Shown one piece after another: positions 49,940 to 61,667 of a stretch of 64,000 nt of DNA. The first letter of the stretch is position 1; each line of letters opens with the position of its first letter. The DNA comes from Iris pallida (taxonomy: Eukaryota; Streptophyta; Magnoliopsida; Asparagales; Iridaceae). The position numbers were made by a program, and so were the translations under genes. The DNA lies in the NCBI GenBank assembly GCA_029216955.1, contig JANAVB010016199.1:13420489-13484488 (forward strand), read 5' to 3'. Under the pieces are notes generated by a model that did not search any database, was not told the origin of the DNA, and was given only the letters and a program-made list of their open reading frames with translations.

Positions 49940-50246
49940 ATATGTCATTAGGTATGTTCCAATTGTACCTAAGTTACTTTTGGGTATATTCCGAAGTACT
50001 AGTAAGGATATTTTCAAACTATCAAGTGACCGAGTACTACCGACTGGAGAGACACGCGGAGGGCCCAGTCTGTCAAGAAGAAAAATTGTAGGGGGCTATC
50101 CGATATTATGCACTGCAGCTGCTTTTTCACTCTTTTTTTATTCATTTTAGTTTCATCCAACTGTAAATTTGCAAATTTGCATCCGATCCCCACCACTATA
50201 GAATCCGAAGAAGAAGACACCAAGCAAGCAAAAACAAAAAAAAGGT

Positions 50247-50248
<2 letters not shown>

Positions 50249-50287
<39 letters not shown>
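50249..50287 (+). repeat. (GA)n microsatellite in the 5' UTR
   Basis: About 39 bp of pure GA repeat, 167 bp before the start codon. GA tracts in plant leaders can bind BPC/GAGA-binding factors, but no function is shown here. Confidence 0.92.
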
Positions 50288-50291
<4 letters not shown>

Positions 50292-50408
50292 TGTTGTTGA
50301 TCGTTCTCCAATACGTTCGGATCTGAATCCGAGGGTTTTGTCAAGAATTTCGGGTTGCATTTTTTGGATTTTTTTATAGAATTTTTTTCCTCCGATTTTA
50401 GAGCTGTA

Positions 50409-50444
50409 ATGGCGGGGGTAGGGAAGGATCGGATGTCCTCGTAG
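50409..50444 (+). other. Upstream ORF of 11 codons in frame with the PRAF start
   Basis: ATG at 50409 (MAGVGKDRMSS) ends at TAG 50442-50444, nine bases before the main ATG at 50454 and in the same frame. This ATG has G at -3 and G at +4, a stronger context than the main ATG (T at -3). It could reduce translation, or it could be a former N-terminus closed by a CAG-to-TAG change. Confidence 0.6.
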
Positions 50445-50453
50445 AGGGACTCG

Positions 50454-50507
50454 ATGGCGGCGGCGGATAATGGACGGACCGGCCCGGTGGAGAGAGACAT
50501 CGAGCAG
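50454..50507 (+). CDS. PRAF-type gene, coding exon 1
   Basis: 18 codons ending GAGCAG before the donor gtgattctc. It carries ERDIEQ, the first conserved motif of the family. Confidence 0.9.
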
Positions 50508-53500
50508 GTGATTCTCATCTCTATCATTAGAATATTGTCTCTTATTGTTATTGTTCGTAATTTAGTATTTTTTAACGACTTATTAATTTGAAGATTTTGA
50601 TCTGTTCGTGTTGGAAGAGATTTTGAGATTCGGAAGAAAAAAAATGATAAAAAAATGCAGGTGTTAGTTTGAGATTTTTAGTTGTGGAACTGAGTTTTAT
50701 GAGGAATTAGGTTTCGGGAGGATCACCTGTGGAGTACTTCAACTGGTGGGCGATTGCGGAAATGTAGGTGCTAGTTAGTTTCTATATTAGTGCGAAATTT
50801 TACTAAAATAAAGGTCAGGGAAGTTTCTTCTTCTTCTTTGCCGAGGACAGTTAGTTCTCGGAAAATTTCTCTTCCTGGCTTTAGAATTTGGCTCCTATTG
50901 AGGAGTAAGTTTGGTTTACGTGGTTTAGACCGTTTGACTGGCTGAATCCTCGGAGCCCTAAGCTTGGCATATCTGATATTGATGACAGTTAATTAACATG
51001 TTAATACAAACCTTGGGATAACTCATCCTAAAAGCTAGCCGTTAAGAGGAGAACCCAAGGTTATATGATATAACAACCCGCATAGTGTTCCCCATATAAC
51101 CGTTGTGGGACTATAGGATCGTAGCACGTGTCTAGTTGAATCGGAGGGATATAATGTAACATTGATGTCGTTGTTTAGGGAATCGTGTAATGTGCGAATC
51201 TCTTTTCCATATTGTATGGTGGGAAGTAGGGAAGGAGTCAGCTTGGGAGATTTCAACTAACCATCATTCATACCGAAGTGTCTCCGGAAGAGTTATTGTG
51301 GCTAACCAAGCTATAACTCCACTGTTTTCTGAAAGGTTGTGACCACTACGAAGGATAAGTTTGAAGCCTAATGTATGTATTCCAATCTGGAAGTGGGCTG
51401 AACCACATTGCTAGCTTCAGATGTTCCTGATGTTGCATTTATCCATTTGGTCCACCGGATTATCCGGGAGCAAATATGTAAGTTTGGTAGATACAACACC
51501 TGTAATATATAAGAAAAAACTGTAGGGGAGCGTGGTTATTGAATACAATGTGATGGGAACATGACAAAGGTAGTATATGCCTCTTCAACAAAGAGCAGGG
51601 GCGGAGCTTGACTAAATTTTTTTGGGGGGCAATTATATTTATAGAGGGGCAATTTACATTTTTGGAGGGGCTAGATTGCATTTTTGAAGGTGTTAATATC
51701 TAAAATTTGAATTTTTATAAGAAAAAAAAGATATGATTAGAGCACATTGGAGCCTGGTGGGAAGATGTGATTAGATATGTTTCACAAACTCAGGAATGAC
51801 GAGGATCAGTTCAAAGCTAACTTGGATTGACATCAGAAAGAAGGGATTTAGAGAAGCTTTTTTTGACATCAGATATTACACTAAGTAGATCTTTTCCCAG
51901 AGAAAATTTGGAAAATCCGATGGCTTAGTGATATGGATTGCAAATGAATGAAGAGTAAGATGAGTAAATTGCAATTCCCTAGTTAAGGGAGATACTACTG
52001 CTTATTCATCAATCTGGATCAAGCAAAACCTTGAGAAACCCTATAATACATTTTTTTTTCTGTGGATGAAATTTAGGACAGCAAGGAGATCCTTTGCATG
52101 AGAAGTGCAGAGCCTATGGGATGGTGAAAACTTGCTTGATGGTTGTAAGTCATTAAGGCATTACTGCCATATTTAAAGTGTGCCCATCCTCGTCTGGCAT
52201 GACCCACATGACCCATTTACCCCTATGCATGGAGACTTCCAAAGGTGCAAAAAAAAAAAATCCTCTAAGTATGCTGTATTTTTTTGGTAAAATTTCAAAA
52301 TATGAACTGGTTTTTTCATTGTCTTGTGTTTCCGCGTACAAACTCAAGAATACATAAACATAATCAGAACATATGTATTCTTAGAAACAAACCCATACAA
52401 AGCTGAATTCTTGTAGTTGAATATTGATAAAAACTTGTGTCAGACATGCCATGCCCATTTTGGAAGATCAGGCTCAGGTCTGTGTCTACTGTGTACATTG
52501 CACAACTTTGAGTGATAAGCAAGATTAGTAAATTCTAGTTCCAGGACATGCGGCCTGGGAGTGCCTATGTTGATTCTTAGGAAAAAGGACTATGGTGCTA
52601 GCTTGTATGTTTGCATAGTTGCACTAGAGCTACTTCTTTTAAATGTGGCTTGCACTGATAAGGTTATGTCGGAATGATAAAAAGTAGATCCCTCAACTCT
52701 CACCAGAATTCTGGACTTTTGGTGTGGCGGCATGGACTTTAACATGGTATACCACACCAACCTAGGTTCAAATAACATATGCCGCACATTTATGCAAAAT
52801 TCAAATAAATAAAAAAAAAACTGTGCAAATCCATCCCTTAACCCATAAAAAAGGGTGTTCAACGTGCGGGGGCATGTTGGAGTAATACAAAAATCTCTCT
52901 CAAGTCTCAACCGTCATGAGAACTTGGGAGTTTTGTTGTAGATGTAGTGCAGGGACTGTCAATTAAGTGGTGTAATGCGAGTAATAGGTTCCATGTTCCA
53001 TATAATTGGACATCTATTTTTAGATAAGCTAGATTTGCATTTTGGTATTAGTGATGAACGGATGATAAAAATGATTCTTGAACAATGACAACCAAGCCTG
53101 ATGGGAAGGACAACAAACCTGTTCCAGTGGCGCCTGCAGTATTATGTAGAAAATCCGAAGATTTTATCACTTTTGTATCAAGTGTCCCTTTGCACAGTTG
53201 CTATGAGAGGGACATTACTAACATCGGTGATTGCCACCACCATAGTGCACCGACAAATTTAAAATTTGGACAGTGGGAAAGATGAGGGTTTTCATTTACT
53301 TTTGGAATTTCTTTACTCATTCATTTTATTGTTTTTCTTAACAATGTCTCTGTTTTGGGGTAAGGTATGAGAAAATAACAAGAATATTTGTTGATAATTG
53401 TGGAAATTTTAAGAGGTATCCTGTAAATTTTCATTAATATGCTACAATAACAATATCTAGTTATTTAAGAAAACTCATGATATGTTCATTTAGATGACGA

Positions 53501-56500
53501 ACATGAATACATTATTCCACAACAATTGGTGACAAATTTGGACCGAGCTTGTTTATCCTCAAAAAATCTAACCCGAAATGTTTGAGATTGAATTTATGCC
53601 TCACTGTAGTTCAGGGAAATATTCTGGATAAGTTGCTCGCAACAAACACGAGTGTCGGTGTTAGACACCTTTACAATGTGTACATTTCTTGAAACCCCAA
53701 AAAATAGGATTGGACACATGGCACATGTGCGTTAGCATCACAATTATGGGCTTCAAATTTCAGAACATCCACTGTTAAACACTTCTAGATCTATGGCACA
53801 ACAAGAGGCTTGTTTATTAGGAGTTCTTGAACTTCCTAACAAGTCTAAAGTATCATTTATTGCCATCCATAAATTCACTGGTAATAGGAAATAGATTATA
53901 AAAGAGAGAATTGTAGGGTACTGGAGATGGATTCCGAATTTTCCCTCTTTAAGTATCTGGAATTCTGCATAAGGAAAAATCTGGGAGAACTGTTGGGCAT
54001 ATCATGAGTGCCAATCAGTTACCAATGTCCAAATGTCTAACAAGGGTTCTTCACCCGTATGGAAGAATCCTTGTAACATGAATTAGATGTTTGGGGGTGC
54101 CTGAGTGAACCCATTTCATATTCTCATCTTACCCAGTTTACAGAAGTCCAATATCTTCTTAAGCTGCATTTATATCCCCAGTATCTCTTGTATGAAGCTG
54201 AAATAATTCTTTCAAAATGTTTTGGATAATTCCAACTTCTTTGACGACTTGAGAAAAATGTAGGTGTAGAAAATGCACTGCTATTGGTAGCGAGGGATGA
54301 AGTATGTGATGCCAGTACATTCCCGACTGTTGCATCTATGAATGTGTTTATTAAGATTCACTGATTCAGGAAGAAATACATTTGGTCCCAGACAGTCAAT
54401 AAGTGTAGTATACAATTGTTAGAATAAAGTATTCATTAGCCTATAAGTTTGTTCTTCATGTGATATTTGTTTGTTACCAAAGTAAACACTGTCCTGCGAC
54501 ACTAACGATAACTTTTCACTGTATTTTCTCTATTTTGTTTCATGTTACTGTGTTTAACAAGTTAAACACTGTCTTTCTATATTCTCTATTTCTGATATCC
54601 AAATATATTTCCACTTGTAGAAAATGATTTGGGTAGTTAACAGAAAATGATTTGGGTAGTTAACAGAAAATTTTCAATTTTACAGGCTATCACTGCTCTT
54701 AAAAAAGGAGCATATTTACTCAAGTATGGGCGCAGAGGAAAGCCAAAATTCTGCCCATTCAGGCTGTCCAATGTATGGTCTTCCAAATGTTTGAATATTC
54801 AAATTGTTATTTCCAGAGGATATCTTACCAGAAGCATTCATCAAAACTTTGTTATGTTTTATTGTTAAAACCATTATTAGTATTTGCACTGTTCTGAATT
54901 GTCTTTTTTACGATTGCATGGGAGCTTATTTCAGATCTTTTCAAACTTAGTGAACTACCCTTGTAGCTAGAATAAGCACTTTGAAATGGGCTGCATGTCT
55001 GACAGACATGGACATGCCTTGGACGGTGCTCGAGTCAGATATGGCTGAGCAATGCTTTAGCTCGAAAAGGTCCTGTAAAGAGAAATAATGGGATAACATA
55101 TTATTGATGAGATAGTTACATATATATAGGAGAGGCTAACCCCTCTCACTATTATTATATCCAATGGGACTAAAGTCCAATACTACTAATACTAATATTA
55201 ATACTTCACACCCTCCCTCAAGCTGGAGCATAGATATCAATCATGCGCAGCTTGTTACACATAAATTGAACCCGAGGATCCAAAAGAGACTTCGTGAAGA
55301 TATCCGTTATCTGATCACCGATTCTCACGTAGTTAAACTTTATCATCTCCTTTTTATACTCATCACGGACAAAGTGAATGTCGATTTCAATGTGCTTTGT
55401 CCTTTCATGAAATACATGATTGGTAGCAATATAAATAGCAGACTGGTTATTACACTACATATATGCTGCTTTATATCCTGCTTCTTCTCCCAGCTCTTGT
55501 AGAAGATGCTTTAGATATAACACCTCTGCTGTGCCATGAGCAATAGCTCGATATTCTGCTTTCGAACTCGATCGTGCTATCACACTCTGCTTCTTGCTTT
55601 TCCACGATACCAAGATTCCACCAATAAATACCGAGTAGTCAGATGTAGACCGTCGATCTCTCATGCTTGCATCCCAGTCAGCATCGGTAAAGCACTCAAC
55701 ATGAGTATGTCCATGATTCTCCATCTGAATTTTTTTTTCTAGATTATGGACTAAATAGTCCAGAATTCTGAGAACTGCATGCCAGTGTAGAACTCATGGA
55801 GAAGCCATCAACCTACTTGCGACACTCACGGCGAAGGAAATGTCCGTGCGAGTCATGACCACCAAGTAGTTGAGTTTTTCAATCACTCGACGATACTGAT
55901 CCTGATTGGTCATCAGGACTCCCTAGTCTGGGAGTAATTTTGCTCATGGATCCATGGGTGAGGTAGCTCCCTTGGCTTGTATCATTCCTGCATCATTTAG
56001 TATGAGATAATACAATATCCCGTTTATTCGTGTGACTTCAATGTCCAAGAAGTAGTTCAACGATCCTATATCATTGGTCTGAAATTGTTCTCCTAGAAAC
56101 TTCTTTAGTCCTGTAAAACCCTTGCTGTCGTCTCCCGTAATCACAATATCGTCAACATAGACACAAAGTATTATCCTTCCAGCTGATGACAGTCGGTAGA
56201 ATACCGAATGATCCTTTTTTGATTGACACATGCCAAACTGAGTAACAACCTATGTAATTCCACCAAACCACGCACGAGGTGATAGTTTTAGACCGTAGAG
56301 AACCTTCTGCAGATGACACACTTTATCCTTCCTTGCAACGAACCCGGGAGATTGCACCACATATACTTCTTTAATATCCCCGTGAAGAAATGCATTCTTG
56401 ATATTCAGCTGAAGCAATGGCCAGTAATAGCGAACAGCTAAGGCCAAGAGTACGCGCACATATGTCATCCTGGCAACTGGAGATAAGGTCTCAAAATAAT

Positions 56501-59500
56501 CCTCACTATAGGTCTGAGAATATTCTTTAATTACCAGACGAGCCTTTAGGCGATTAAGAGTGCCATCCTGTTTCACCTTGATCGTGAACACTCATTTGCA
56601 TCCTACTGCCTGCTTTCCAGTAGGCAAATCTACCAAGTCCTAAATATGGTTCTCGCGGAGCGCTTTCATCTGTTCATCCATAGCAGCATGCCAACCGGGA
56701 TGTTTGAGACCCTCTTCGGCAGTATTGGGAATCTGAAATCCATCGATAGTAGCTACCAAGGACTGAGTGTGGCTTGCGAGTCCTTTGTAGTTGTCTACAT
56801 ATAAGGGATGATAATGACAGGCACGATGGGGTCGAGCTGGTGGAACAGACGAAGGCGAACGAGTGGAGCTAGAGGAGGATGACGACTCTGTGATCCTAGG
56901 CACTATCTGCGATGATCGTTCGGACGACGTTGGCACTGACTGACCCGGTGTTTGCAGATCGTCGGACTGAGATACTGGCTCGGTAGGGGAGGGCACCCTT
57001 ACGGGGGACTGTTGTCTTTGAACCGGAAACAATAAGAAATCCTCGTCTGGGTAAACTTGGGGAACTGGATTCGTAGTTTGTGGAAGTGGAGGAAACTCAG
57101 TTTCAACGAAGGTAACATCCCGAGAGAAAAAATATCTCTACACTGATACCCTTTTTGATCCTTAAGATACCCAAGGAAAACACTTTGGATTGTCTTAGGA
57201 TCTAATTTAGAAAGAGCCGATCGGGGTCTCCCGGACATAGCACAAGCAACCAAAAATCTTGAGAGGTAGAGGGAACGACTCTCGGTCGGGATATAACCAG
57301 AAAAAGGAAGTAGTACCATCAAAAACTGACGATAGCATGCGATTAATCAAAGAGCAAGCTGTAAGAACAGCATCGGAACAAACTCTCTTGGGAATACATG
57401 CTTTAAACATAAGAGCACGTGTTGTTTCCAAGAGATGACGATTCTTGCGCTCTGTCACATCATTCTGTTGTAGTGTGTAAGGACGTGAAGTTTGGTGGAT
57501 GATGTCATTGTCGGACAGATAAGTATTGAACTCACGAGATAAATACTCACGACTATTGTCACTTCGAAAGCATTTAATCGGAACACCAAATTGTATTTTG
57601 ATTTCAGCATAAAAATTGCACTAAATTTTAAATAATTCAGAGCAATTTTTCATCAGATAACAAAAGTGACACACGAGTAATCATCAACAAATATAACAAC
57701 ATAATTGAAATCCATTATTGATTCAATCGAACAAGGTCTCTATATATCAGAATGCACAAACTCGAAAGGAGCGGATGCAAATTTATGAGGACTCACTGGA
57801 TAGGGAACTAGGTGATGCTTAGCCAAACGACACGACTCACAATGAAAAGAAGCAGGATATCCAAAAATGGATACATTTTCTGGAGAGCTTGGATTGATGG
57901 ATGGCCTAACTGACAATATAACTCGAAAGGATCGAGTTTTACGTCGGCACAGATAACAGAGGAAGATACGTCAAACAGGTACAAGCCTTCAGCCACATGC
58001 CCCTTACTAATAGTCTTTCTAGTCTTTAGGTCCTGAAAAACACAGCCATCAGGAAAAAAATATTACCGTGCAATGCAAATCGCGAGTAAGCTGACTAATT
58101 GAAAGCAAACTAAACGGGTTTTCCGGTGTATGTAATATGAAATTAAGTGACAATCCGGAAGAAAGACGAGCACTTCCTCGTCCACGGACTGTTAGTGAAC
58201 CACCGTTGGCAACAGTAATATTGAAAATACGTCCCACCGATACATAATTGCGTATTATACCTGCGTCGCTGGTCATGTGAGCAGACGCACCATAATCAAT
58301 CACCTACTGCTTCGACCTCACTACTTATGCCGCTAAGTACCCGGCCGTGGATCCAGATGTGGATGTTTCACCACGACGTTAAGCTTGAAAGTTAAGAAAA
58401 TCTGTATATATGACTCTGCGGTTATTTGAACAGAACGAACGCCATCATCATGAGCATCTGATGTAACATTGACGGTAGGAGCTTTAGGATACTGCCACTA
58501 GAAATAGTCTTGCAGACCACAGTTGAAGCATGTGCGCGGTTTACTCCTATCACGACCGTCATTGCCTCGTCCGCCATTACGGCCACCATTTCGGCAACCA
58601 CGATCACCACGAAATCCAACACGAGCAGCACCAAGAGCAGATCGATCAGCAGGAGGATCATCCGGAGTGGTCCCAACGACTTTTGCTGTCCGTAGGATAC
58701 GAAAGTGAGCTTCCATCAGAGATGGAACATCAGATTCAACAATGATCTGAGAGCGAGCATAATTCGCATCAGGATGCTGAGAGACAATATATGCCATGAC
58801 ATGAAGCTACTAACGTTGAGTCCGCTTCATTGATATCCGTCATCAGAGGTAATACACGGTCGATTTCATTAGTCATGGCCTTAAAGGTCCGGAAGTGATC
58901 CTTATGAGATTTGTCTTCCTGATTTGCTCGGTAGACGCTAACGATCGAGTCGTAGATACGAGACAAATCATATTTTCCATCAAACGTCGCCGCTAAAACC
59001 TCCCACAGTTCTTTCACCATATTCCTATTCTGAATCATGTCTTCCACCGATAGTTCCATTGAATTCATCAACTGTGTGAACAGTTTACTGTTAATGTTTC
59101 CCACTGCTCAAATATAGAATCAGTATCTACTCGAGGGTTTTCAGTTAGATGTGCGGGCAATCGTATTTTTCGAAGCGTCTTCTCGACCTTCTTTTGCTAT
59201 GTCGAGTAGACCTCTAGACCATCCAACCGTCGATCGACAAGTCGAATCGAGAAAATGGTCATGCCAGTGTCCGTTGGTCCCGCCATTGCGTTTCCGACAC
59301 TAATGTCTGTAGTACTGCTATTCGTCCCAGTGCTAGTACTCCTGCAGGTATTCCTGATTTGACCGTCAAATTGATGTTTCTAACTAGATAATCACATCAA
59401 CTCTGCCAATGCGCTAAAAACGGCTAGAATCGGCACGTGCATGGGAAGCAGAGTTGAATGTGGATCACACAAGCCATTTGTCTGCTCTTCGTTAAATTTC

Positions 59501-61667
59501 TGAAGTCAACGTTGAGAGTCAGAGGTTCCAGAAAACAAACCGATGTTTACCCTCTGAGGATCCCAAGTCAATTTTGAGAGTCAGAGGTTCCAGCAAACAA
59601 ACCATTGTTTACCCTCTGAGGATCCCTTCTTTTTTTTTCTTTTTTTTTTTGTAGAAGGGAAAAGACGGCTAAGGTTTGATGTAGGTGGTGTTAGGGTTAG
59701 GGCTAGGGTTTATGGACATAGATATGTTAGGGTTTAGAAAGACTGGCTAACCCCTCTCACTATTGTTCTATCAAATGTGGGACTAAAGCCCAATACTAAT
59801 ACTAATATTAATACTTATCAGGTCCCAGAACTGGTTCAGACACAAGAGAGACTTGTATCCGAAACAATCCCTACACCAGCTGAACTTTTTATCACATAGG
59901 AAAATAAACAACAGTTTATCTACATAAATTTTCAAGTAATTCCTACATTTTATTGTAAATTACTTAAATTAATTATGTCTTCAGCAAATACTCTATCGTT
60001 GCCAATCAAGTACTTCCACATTTGAACGCGCTTGACTATGGAGCACGAGAAAGCTCTACAAAAGAAAGAATTGTCATATTGTTTATATCTGCTGTAACCT
60101 GACATCAACTTTTTTGTGTCGTTGCCAATTTCCTTAGCAAAGGTAGTATTAGCAAGAGATTGTTTTGCCATTGAATACTAAACGTAGAAGGCTTGTTGAC
60201 AGGTAAGTAGCCTACCTGTTTGGTCATGTATTAGCTCATGCAACCAAGGATATTGAATAAATCAAATATCACAATGTCAAATTTACTACAAATAAAAAGT
60301 CATATTTTATTTCATGCAACTCTGGATGACTTTTAGACAAGGTTCTAAACGGCAGTAGGCGGGTGCGCGGCGGAGAGAGTCCGCCTACCGCCTAGGTTGC
60401 ATAGGCACCGCCTATGCGCCTCCTAGGCGGTAGATACATTTTGAACATTTTTTTACTATTTTACCACTTTTTTTTTGTACAATATGCATATTTTAATGGT
60501 GTTCCATGCATAACTAAGTTGTAGGACGAAGATTTATAAAGTTTTAGTTTTGGAAAAGTGAACCATAGGCCCATAATGCTTACAAATCCTTTTTGGCTAA
60601 AATATCGTGTTAGGTATTGTTCCGCCTAGGTGTCTGCCTACGCCGCCTCACCTCCGCCTATGCCGCCAACCTCCGTTGGCCGCCTACTCCACCGCCTACC
60701 GAAAAACGGGACGGAGAGAGACCGCCTACCGCCTAGGCGGGCTAGGCGGCATATGAGAAAGCAATTGTCCAATCTCAGTATGAAAAAAAAAAAAATACAA
60801 CTCCATAGCTAATACCATATTTCTCAAAACATTATATTATAGTGTACTATATAAAATGGTTACCATTTGAACCTTTGTCGAAAGTATACTTAGTGAACTT
60901 ATAATGCATTGTTTCCCTTCTCTCTTATTAAATCTAAATTTGAAGAATCCAACTCTTTTAAGTGTATAAATTATTCAGTTAGCAGCTATAGTTATCAATT
61001 GACAGATTTTTTTCAAAATCATATATTAAATGCTTAAGTAAATCATTATAGTTAATGAGTTGAGCTTCATATTATTTCTAGGTACCAAATCTAGTCCCAA
61101 CAGGGAAGATGTACCCATTTACAGCACGATGGTAGTGCAACTACAATCTGATACACACAGAGAGAGAACCATTTGATTCTGTCTTATTTTGCACCTCAAT
61201 GATGAAAGTGATTCTTCATAACAGAATTTTATCTTCGTCGAGTTGTGTAGGTCGATTACCTGCCAATTGGTCTTCTATGTTTGGGCAAGGCCCGAGCCCT
61301 CAGTTGCCGAATATGTCTGGGCAGGAACCTGGCACAAACTTCTAGAAGATTGGTTTAAATAATAATTTTAATGAAAAATGTTTCTTTCTGCTGTTCCTGA
61401 CATAATATGTCACCAAATGTTCTATGTACAATACAGTCTATGGTTGATAATTGACAATTCATCTTATTTGGCACCTCAACCTTGTTGTTTCTCATCCTTT
61501 ATTCTAATTACTTTGGTTGTTTATGTTGTACTATCTATTAGAACATAAAATTTATTTGTCTACATGTACAATTTCAGGATGAATCTGGATTAATATGGTT
61601 CTCGGGTAAAGAGGAAAAACACCTCAGATTAAGTCATGTGGCCAGAATCATGCCTGGACAACGCACT
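50454..61667 (+). CDS. PRAF-type protein (PH, RCC1 and FYVE domains), 5' part, exons 1-3
   Basis: PRAF proteins are plant regulators with an N-terminal PH domain, RCC1 repeats and a FYVE zinc finger that binds phosphoinositides; some act as putative guanine-exchange factors. Exons, joined in frame: 50454-50507 (MAAADNGRTGPVERDIEQ), 54686-54772 (AITALKKGAYLLKYGRRGKP...), 61578-61667 (DESGLIWFSGKEEKHLRLSH...GQRT). All are multiples of three with consensus GT-AG borders, giving 77 residues that match the start of the family PH domain without a gap. The next conserved piece (PH end, RCC1 repeats, FYVE) is not found up to 64000, so intron 3 exceeds 2.3 kb and the gene runs off the window. Start chosen as the ATG nearest the conserved RTGPVERDIEQ. 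Introns are long (4.2 and 6.8 kb) because of transposon insertions. Confidence 0.93.
50508..54685 (+). other. Intron 1 of the PRAF-type gene
   Basis: 4178 bp, phase 0. No gene seen. It contains a TRIM/LTR-like phrase (ctcatcctaaaagctagc near 51018 and gttgtgggact near 51103), a repeat-like patch with ggggcggagcttg and repeated aggggcaatt words (51598-51690), and a 23-bp direct duplication just before exon 2. Confidence 0.8.
54620..54671 (+). repeat. 23-bp direct duplication at the intron 1 acceptor
   Basis: gaaaatgatttgggtagtta plus aca occurs twice in tandem (54620-54642, 54643-54665), ending 20 bp before the exon 2 border. Each copy carries a ttaac branch-point-like word, so the branch site is duplicated. 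Confidence 0.85.
54686..54772 (+). CDS. PRAF-type gene, coding exon 2
   Basis: 29 codons between acceptor ttttacag and donor gtatgg. It encodes the first PH beta strands (KGAYLLKYGRRGKPKFCPFR), the most diagnostic piece for this family. Confidence 0.95.
55074..55210 (-). repeat. 3' LTR of the intronic copia element
   Basis: TGTGAAGTATTAATATTAG... to ...CTTTACA on the minus strand. It matches the other end only for 55134-55210. The TATA-like tatatatagg and the last 60 bp have no partner at the 5' end. Confidence 0.8.
55455..55724 (-). pseudogene. Copia RNase H fragment
   Basis: Reads CFTDADWDASMRDRRSTSDY, then LVSWKSKKQSVIARSSSKAE and YRAIAHGTAEV, the RNase H signature of copia. The catalytic-site words are close to normal (YTDADW is FTDADW). 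It is a fragment of the pol frame. Confidence 0.9.
55944..56591 (-). pseudogene. Copia reverse transcriptase in two frames
   Basis: First part 56591-56250: RLKARLVIKEYSQTYSEDY, then QLNIKNAFLHGDIKEVY. The catalytic Asp of the usual QLDVKNAFLHGDL is Asn here. Second part 56231-55944: ILCVYVDDIVITGDD, with the YVDD active site intact. A frame break lies between them. Confidence 0.92.
56640..57996 (-). pseudogene. Copia integrase region, broken
   Basis: GAG pre-integrase motif LYCQLGHPSIQAL (57996-57808; Tyr replaces the first zinc-binding His of the usual WHxRLGH). The degenerate core lies around 57480-57800. Then ERKNRHLLETTRALMF with SLINRM (57458-57207), KIFGCLCYV, and a Ser/Pro-rich linker (57032-56640). 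At least three frame breaks. Confidence 0.85.
58049..58303 (-). pseudogene. Copia aspartic protease fragment
   Basis: Begins MIDYGASAHMTSDAG, where the family has DSGAS. Ser-to-Tyr next to the catalytic Asp should disable it. NGGSLTVRGRGSARL and HTPENPFSLLSISQLTRDL complete the domain. Confidence 0.85.
58498..59286 (-). pseudogene. Copia gag remnant
   Basis: Start near 59286 (MAGPTDTGMT). The UBN2-type body at 59104-58769 contains MVKELWEVLAATFDGKYDLS and YRANQEDKSHKDHF. A second frame (58797-58498) has a Gly/Arg-rich stretch and the first half of a zinc knuckle (CFNCGLQDYF). Stops and a frameshift divide it. Confidence 0.85.
59503..59628 (-). repeat. 62-bp tandem duplication in the copia leader
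   Basis: gagagtcagaggttccag ... ccctctgaggatccc occurs twice with a period of 62 bp (59503 and 59565) and a few substitutions. It lies between the 5' LTR and gag. Confidence 0.85.
59826..60337. other. Rest of PRAF intron 2, left segment
   Basis: No motif recognised. A 73-codon minus-strand ORF (59950-60171) has no family resemblance I can name and lies inside the intron. Confidence 0.5.
60338..60752. mobile_element. MITE-like repeat rich in CCGCCTAGGCGG
   Basis: Starts caaggttctaaacggcagta, a phrase typical of a plant MITE terminus, and ends gggctaggcggcat. Words such as ccgcctaccgcctagg occur at both ends and pair with each other. No coding capacity. No clear target duplication found. Confidence 0.55.
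60753..61577. other. End of PRAF intron 2
   Basis: AT-rich intron sequence with nothing recognisable, ending in the acceptor gtacaatttcag before exon 3. Confidence 0.6.
61578..61667 (+). CDS. PRAF-type gene, coding exon 3
   Basis: 30 codons, DESGLIWFSGKEEKHLRLSH to GQRT, followed by donor gtaagttt. Middle of the PH domain. Confidence 0.95.

Larger units (their letters stand above)
49950..50453 (+). promoter_or_regulatory. Presumed promoter and 5' UTR of the PRAF-type gene
   Basis: Lies between the MITE and the start codon. It contains a GA microsatellite (50249-50287) followed by ttgttgttgttgatcg, a common layout of plant 5' UTRs. I see no convincing TATA box, and the transcription start cannot be placed. 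Confidence 0.5.
55074..59820 (-). mobile_element. Ty1/copia retrotransposon, degenerate, antisense in PRAF intron 2
   Basis: Flanked by the 5-bp target duplication ggtcc (55069-55073 and 59821-59825). Minus-strand order is gag, protease, integrase, RT, RNase H, the copia order. The 3' LTR is 55074-55210 (137 bp), preceded by a polypurine tract (cttgagggaggg on the minus strand). The 5' LTR shares only its outer 77 bp with it (59744-59820). Multiple stops, frameshifts and catalytic changes mean it is dead. Confidence 0.93.

Noticed and set aside
49444..49951. 165- and 101-codon ORFs in the MITE
   Set aside because: GGA/TCC simple sequence between terminal repeats; no transposase motif.
59680..59715. 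ttagggttagggctagggtt, telomere-like repeat
   Set aside because: Only two or three imperfect units; short telobox-like words are common in plant leaders and do not indicate an interstitial telomere.
59950..60171. 73-codon minus-strand ORF in PRAF intron 2
   Set aside because: No recognisable family, inside an intron, length within chance expectation for AT-rich DNA.
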